Part shown: positions 53,501-53,765 of the stretch, in pieces
Numbering within the stretch: position 1 is the first letter of the stretch
How the letters are laid out: each line of letters opens with the position of its first letter
NCBI GenBank assembly: GCA_902597545.1
Contig: CACJYD010000010.1
Coordinates: forward strand, 1 to 53,765
Source of the DNA: an uncultured Bacteroidota bacterium
GTDB lineage: Bacteria; Bacteroidota; Bacteroidia; Flavobacteriales; Flavobacteriaceae
Direction: 5' to 3'
Length of the DNA stretch: 53,765 nucleotides
Made by a program: the position numbers and the translations under genes
The notes under the pieces: model-generated
Database searches by the model: none
The model's input: only the letters and a program-made list of their open reading frames with translations
Told to the model about the DNA's origin: nothing

Positions 53501-53765
53501 AACCGCAAATACCATCAATGACTTAATTAAATGTGATGACTCATCTTTTGGCGACACTAATGATGGTATTGTTTCTGGCTGGAACTTTAACGAAAAATTA
53601 AATGAAATACTTAGTGGAAATGAAAACTTAGATATATTATCATTAACATTTCATATTAGCTCAGAATCTGCAAATGATTTAAATGATAATGGTATCACAA
53701 ATCCTGAAAATTATACCAACGAAAATAGCCCAAATGAGCAAGAAATTTTTGTAAGAGTTAGAAAT
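50583..53765 (+). CDS. Giant secreted surface protein, 5' part (IgGFc-binding-like and thrombospondin-3 repeats); T9SS client candidate
   Basis: At least 1061 codons, open at the window edge. The GTG start is the only sensible one, as an in-frame TAA lies 21 bases upstream and it yields a good signal peptide (about 1-23, ending GYSQ). Residues about 30-470 resemble the IgGFc-binding N-terminal domain (NEQWFHISTPSENPVNFTI, QSYVIAVENSTNGIIGSLIE, VGAELVGSEYIFVKGNGN). Calcium-binding thrombospondin-3 repeats occur near 564-590 (DSDNDGIIDNIDLDLDNDG) and 776-815. An Ig-like segment lies near 870-960. A module beginning KCDDSSFGDTNDGIVSGWNF is the first of a repeat type frequent in flavobacterial T9SS type B proteins. 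The sorting domain would be beyond the edge. Confidence 0.88.
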   Translation, partial: MKKILKIISLIIFLIISEFGYSQLSKIHYIPPLSTSTNGNNPPNEQWFHISTPSENPVNFTIKRGDGSAYYSDTVSNANPWTARANPSNGNTDFDRYGYLFASENETEQALTLHGFIIEAEQEIYVSTRFISQSNNHGGALVSKGESALGYRFWAGSLQVGGNGHMSFLSLMATEDNTSVTVTLPNGINTLSGQTGTITISPLGRGQSYVIAVENSTNGIIGSLIESNKPIVVNSGSGVGSFAVGTAGGQDFGVDQLVGAELVGSEYIFVKGNGNNSWENVLLIADQNNTEININGSPYTLNGNQVTLNEGDYLIIEGDKYVNRNMYVSTNNKDDKLFAFQGLGDVYQGFNGQYPAANQGMVFVPPLSCGTSGNVNNIADIDRVGEGNGSIFDDNAQVSFVTTKGSTVFVNGAQINEADNNVTRNDVLGNNNYESYIVTNLSGNIRVESNGEMYVSYYNTNGAASTAGFYSGFTKAPKFDITSEFQAKGNCVNEDGSSNIVLTAEGSFTSYLWEIKNNDGTFRPAPGNSTSTTYTPTESGTYRLKGILECDIELNSDEIPISICATDSDNDGIIDNIDLDLDNDGILNSVESAGSGLIDFTNLESPVININQGAATGTSINGVISGTIVKTRDDHSITATANGFESQLEAGADQELKYTLNFSEKLNILFKDSGQTAAIVDGESFVLKSLPGTTNITLLDPNDDLYIDTDYDGTYEDNTLQYTSNEIRFKFKSRANPTYEFYSYQIDGIELIHKLNNLGSNSESILVPSVLVVDYKLDTDGDEISDYNDADSDNDGCWDVVEAGYLSEDVDGIYGPEPPPNSNLPNITSGTVDDRGRIINDDYDYNDEPNSYVDDGGNKIFFFQEESTAPVIDIEPVSSIACYVGAPAEFEVSAQSNQKINYSWQLSTDNGISWSDLQNDDTYSGVDTNKLTITSTSLSMNGYLYRIKINSDFYACFVYSDDSAELKVEEELPTANTINDLIKCDDSSFGDTNDGIVSGWNFNEKLNEILSGNENLDILSLTFHISSESANDLNDNGITNPENYTNENSPNEQEIFVRVRN

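Noticed and set aside
1-53765. Mobile elements, prophage, CRISPR arrays, rRNA or restriction systems
   Set aside because: No transposase, integrase, direct-repeat array, rRNA stretch or restriction gene was seen on reading both strands.

Overview
This 53.8 kb window is a compact, AT-rich stretch of chromosome from a member of the Bacteroidota, most likely a marine-type Flavobacteriia/Flavobacteriales lineage. The evidence is gene content and order: the type IX secretion (T9SS) barrel protein SprA in a ruvA-sprA-gcvH-vanZ-tonB run, a cytochrome oxidase block holding two subunit III genes but not subunits I/II, the nadK-DUF6089-uppS-bamA-skp-skp cluster, a split MacB-type efflux operon, and a giant surface protein with thrombospondin-3 repeats. 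Promoter-like sites fit the Bacteroidota -7 consensus (TAnnTTTG) rather than the E. coli one, and Shine-Dalgarno sequences are weak or absent. Several starts appear to be TTG or GTG. Coding density is very high. Only two gaps exceed 100 bases (about 225 bases holding two tRNAs, and 146 bases before the last gene); no gene-free stretch over 300 bases exists, and I saw no insertion sequence, prophage, CRISPR array, rRNA or sizeable repeat.

Layout, left to right. (1) 1-5871, plus strand: tail of rpsP, rimM, rluF, then a TonB-dependent receptor, an FAD oxidoreductase and a dipeptide epimerase in a tightly packed operon. (2) 5916-7195: a two-TM protein of unknown function and an AlkA-type glycosylase. 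(3) 7211-10020, minus: tRNA-Leu(UAA), tRNA-Gly(GCC) and mutS. (4) 10061-14163: trmH-family methylase, folK, YhhQ-type transporter, DUF2797 protein and GH3-family protein on alternating strands. (5) 14202-21399, plus: membrane protein, ABC ATPase, two MacB-type permeases, membrane-fusion protein, TolC-type channel, tsaB. (6) 21402-29201, minus: nfu, murI, two Skp/OmpH chaperones, bamA, uppS, DUF6089 protein, nadK, an envelope-biogenesis cluster. (7) 29281-34051, plus: pdxJ, alpha/beta hydrolase, tig, clpP, clpX (ribosome-associated folding and ATP-dependent proteolysis). (8) 34053-50436, minus: small Cys protein, DUF420, SCO1, SCO-like protein, cox IV, cox III, second cox III, heme O synthase, tonB, vanZ, gcvH, sprA, ruvA, maeB. 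(9) 50583-end, plus: start of a giant secreted surface protein, cut by the window edge.

Most genes are recognisable housekeeping or envelope functions. I do not see an unmistakable undescribed system. The best leads are a cysteine-less SCO paralogue beside a canonical SCO1, a 59-residue Cys-containing membrane protein in the oxidase cluster, the receptor/oxidoreductase/epimerase operon, the hairpin abutting the murI start codon, and the truncated surface protein. All family names come from reading motifs and layouts, not from database searches.
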